Below, in pieces: positions 63,149-64,000 of a stretch of DNA of 64,000 nt (position 1 is the stretch's first letter; the number at the start of each line of letters is the position of its first letter). Location of the stretch: NCBI GenBank assembly GCA_023935145.1, contig CM043699.1, forward strand, positions 58,792,638-58,856,637. Reading direction: 5' to 3'. The translations under genes were made by a program, and so were the position numbers. Below the pieces are notes generated by a model, which was not told where the DNA came from, searched no databases, and worked only from the letters and a program-made list of their open reading frames with translations. Source of the stretch: Bretschneidera sinensis (lineage: Eukaryota; Streptophyta; Magnoliopsida; Brassicales; Akaniaceae).

Positions 63149-64000
63149 TGTTGGAAATCACCTTGACAAGATGCCCAGGCGGTGATCTTCGAAACACCTA
63201 AGTCTAGAATGACTTGTAGAAAGAAATACAGCAATCGAAAGCAAGAAAGAAAAGAAGACAAGCGATTTGTTATCGAGGTTCGACAATAGCCTACATCCCC
63301 GTGAGTTCCTCTAAACTTTCTACACTAAATCAATGGATCTTTACAATTCAGCAACCCTCTCCAAGAAACCTCAAGTTCTTGAAGGAACAAAGAAGAGAAC
63401 AAGAAAGACTTTATCACTTTCTATACTAATCTCTCTTCTTTACAACCAGCCTCTCTAATGAGTCCCTCTTGTATGTCTATGCCTTTGCACTCTCACACAA
63501 TCCTCTCATTCACACACATGTCTCACAAGTTACATCACTCTTGTGTTATCACATTCTTATTGAGAATGAAGCTAGGTGACCCTTTATATAGTGCACCAAC
63601 TTCTTATCCAATCTTGAGAATCAATCTCCACCCTTAGATCTTGATGACCACTCAACCATGGCCTTTGATCATTCTTTAGTCAAGCTGTGCATTTTGATCT
63701 TGCATCCATGCACTCAACATAAGGTTGAAAAACTAGCTTTGGTGTGCCTTTAGGGTGCGGCCTGAAATAGGGCAAGGTATAGCCTAGAACAGGGCACACT
63801 TGTTGTCCCTCTATACGCTGCCTGGCCTTCCTCCAGCATTCCTCCATGTTGTGTACTGCGGCCTGGATAAAGCTGGGCTGCGGCTGGACCTGATGCACAT
63901 ACTTTCCAGCTTGTGTGCTTAGGCGCACACACTAGTGTGCCTACCTTTGCCTTGCTCCAAGGTGCCACGCACACTTGTGTGCACTTCTTTAACACGTTGA
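63149..64000 (-). repeat. Copia LTR family B, running off the right edge
   Basis: TGTTGGAAATCACCTTGACA.. again from 63149, parallel to 29022-29880 for about 600 bp. From about 63740 it differs from the family A LTRs (GCGGCCTGAAATAGGGCAAG, CTAGTGTGCCTACCTTTGCC). It is inserted into another LTR of its family. Open frames 63680-63995 are LTR sequence. Confidence 0.9.

Noticed and set aside
63680..63995. Two minus-strand frames of about 80 codons at the right edge
   Set aside because: They are LTR sequence; part of one recurs as the first half of the fused frame at 43626.
1..64000. Host protein-coding genes, tRNA or rRNA genes, organelle DNA insertions
   Set aside because: None recognised on either strand. 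TGGTATCAGAGC matches are primer binding sites and not tRNA genes.

Overview
The window is flowering-plant nuclear heterochromatin, most likely pericentromeric or intergenic and from an A+T-rich eudicot-type genome. Everything recognisable derives from transposable elements: Ty3/gypsy chromoviruses, Tekay-like and Tat-like LTR elements, Ty1/copia Sirevirus and Tork-like elements, LINE remnants, CACTA elements and a MITE. No intact host gene, tRNA, rRNA, CRISPR array or bacterial-type operon was found. The species cannot be named from this sequence.

Layout. 1-4146 (-): decayed chromovirus gag-pol whose 3' end lies off the left edge. 4607-16108 (+): 5' LTR of a Tekay-like gypsy element, split at 5074/14310 by a nearly complete Sirevirus-type copia element (5075-14304; equal 1,679-bp LTRs; TSD GTTTG), followed by its PBS and gag remnant to 17091. 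17092-17289: fragment of a second copia LTR family. 17290-22277: decayed Ptta/En/Spm transposase gene (Transposase_24) plus a 1.1-kb CACTA element. 22345-24362 (-): solo LTR inside a short host duplication whose second copy (24701-24905) preserves the empty site. About 25750-28531 (+): another LTR of that superfamily. 28532-35092: the 3' part of a further LTR, split by a Tork-like copia element on the minus strand (29022-34900). 35093-37210: A+T-rich DNA. About 37211-41470: Tat-like LTR, PBS and gag remnant, with pol missing and an antisense Transposase_28-type ORF under its own TATA box. 42040-43317 (-): Tat/Athila-like LTR. 43547-51265 (+): a 5'-truncated chromovirus split by a solo LTR that is itself split by a third LTR. 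51266-56117: a minus-strand LTR split by a plus-strand solo LTR (TSD CTTCT). 56215-60290: LINE reverse-transcriptase C-terminus and RNase H remnant, split by a solo LTR (TSD AATAT) and a MITE. 60625-63004: CACTA end and a second LINE remnant. 63005-64000: a copia LTR interrupted by an LTR of its own family that runs off the window.

The dominant structure is a superfamily of about 2.0-2.5-kb LTRs, of which I count eight. They have inverted termini (TGTA..CCC / GGG..TTACA), internal minisatellites and a conserved GAGCT..AGCTC hairpin about 345-420 bp before the 3' end. Four of them also carry TCGA-centred palindromes like those in the unrelated Sirevirus. Nothing looks like a co-operating gene system. 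Functional interest lies in non-coding signals (palindromes, hairpins, antisense promoter) and in the readable insertion order. All boundaries were found by eye; no alignment was run.
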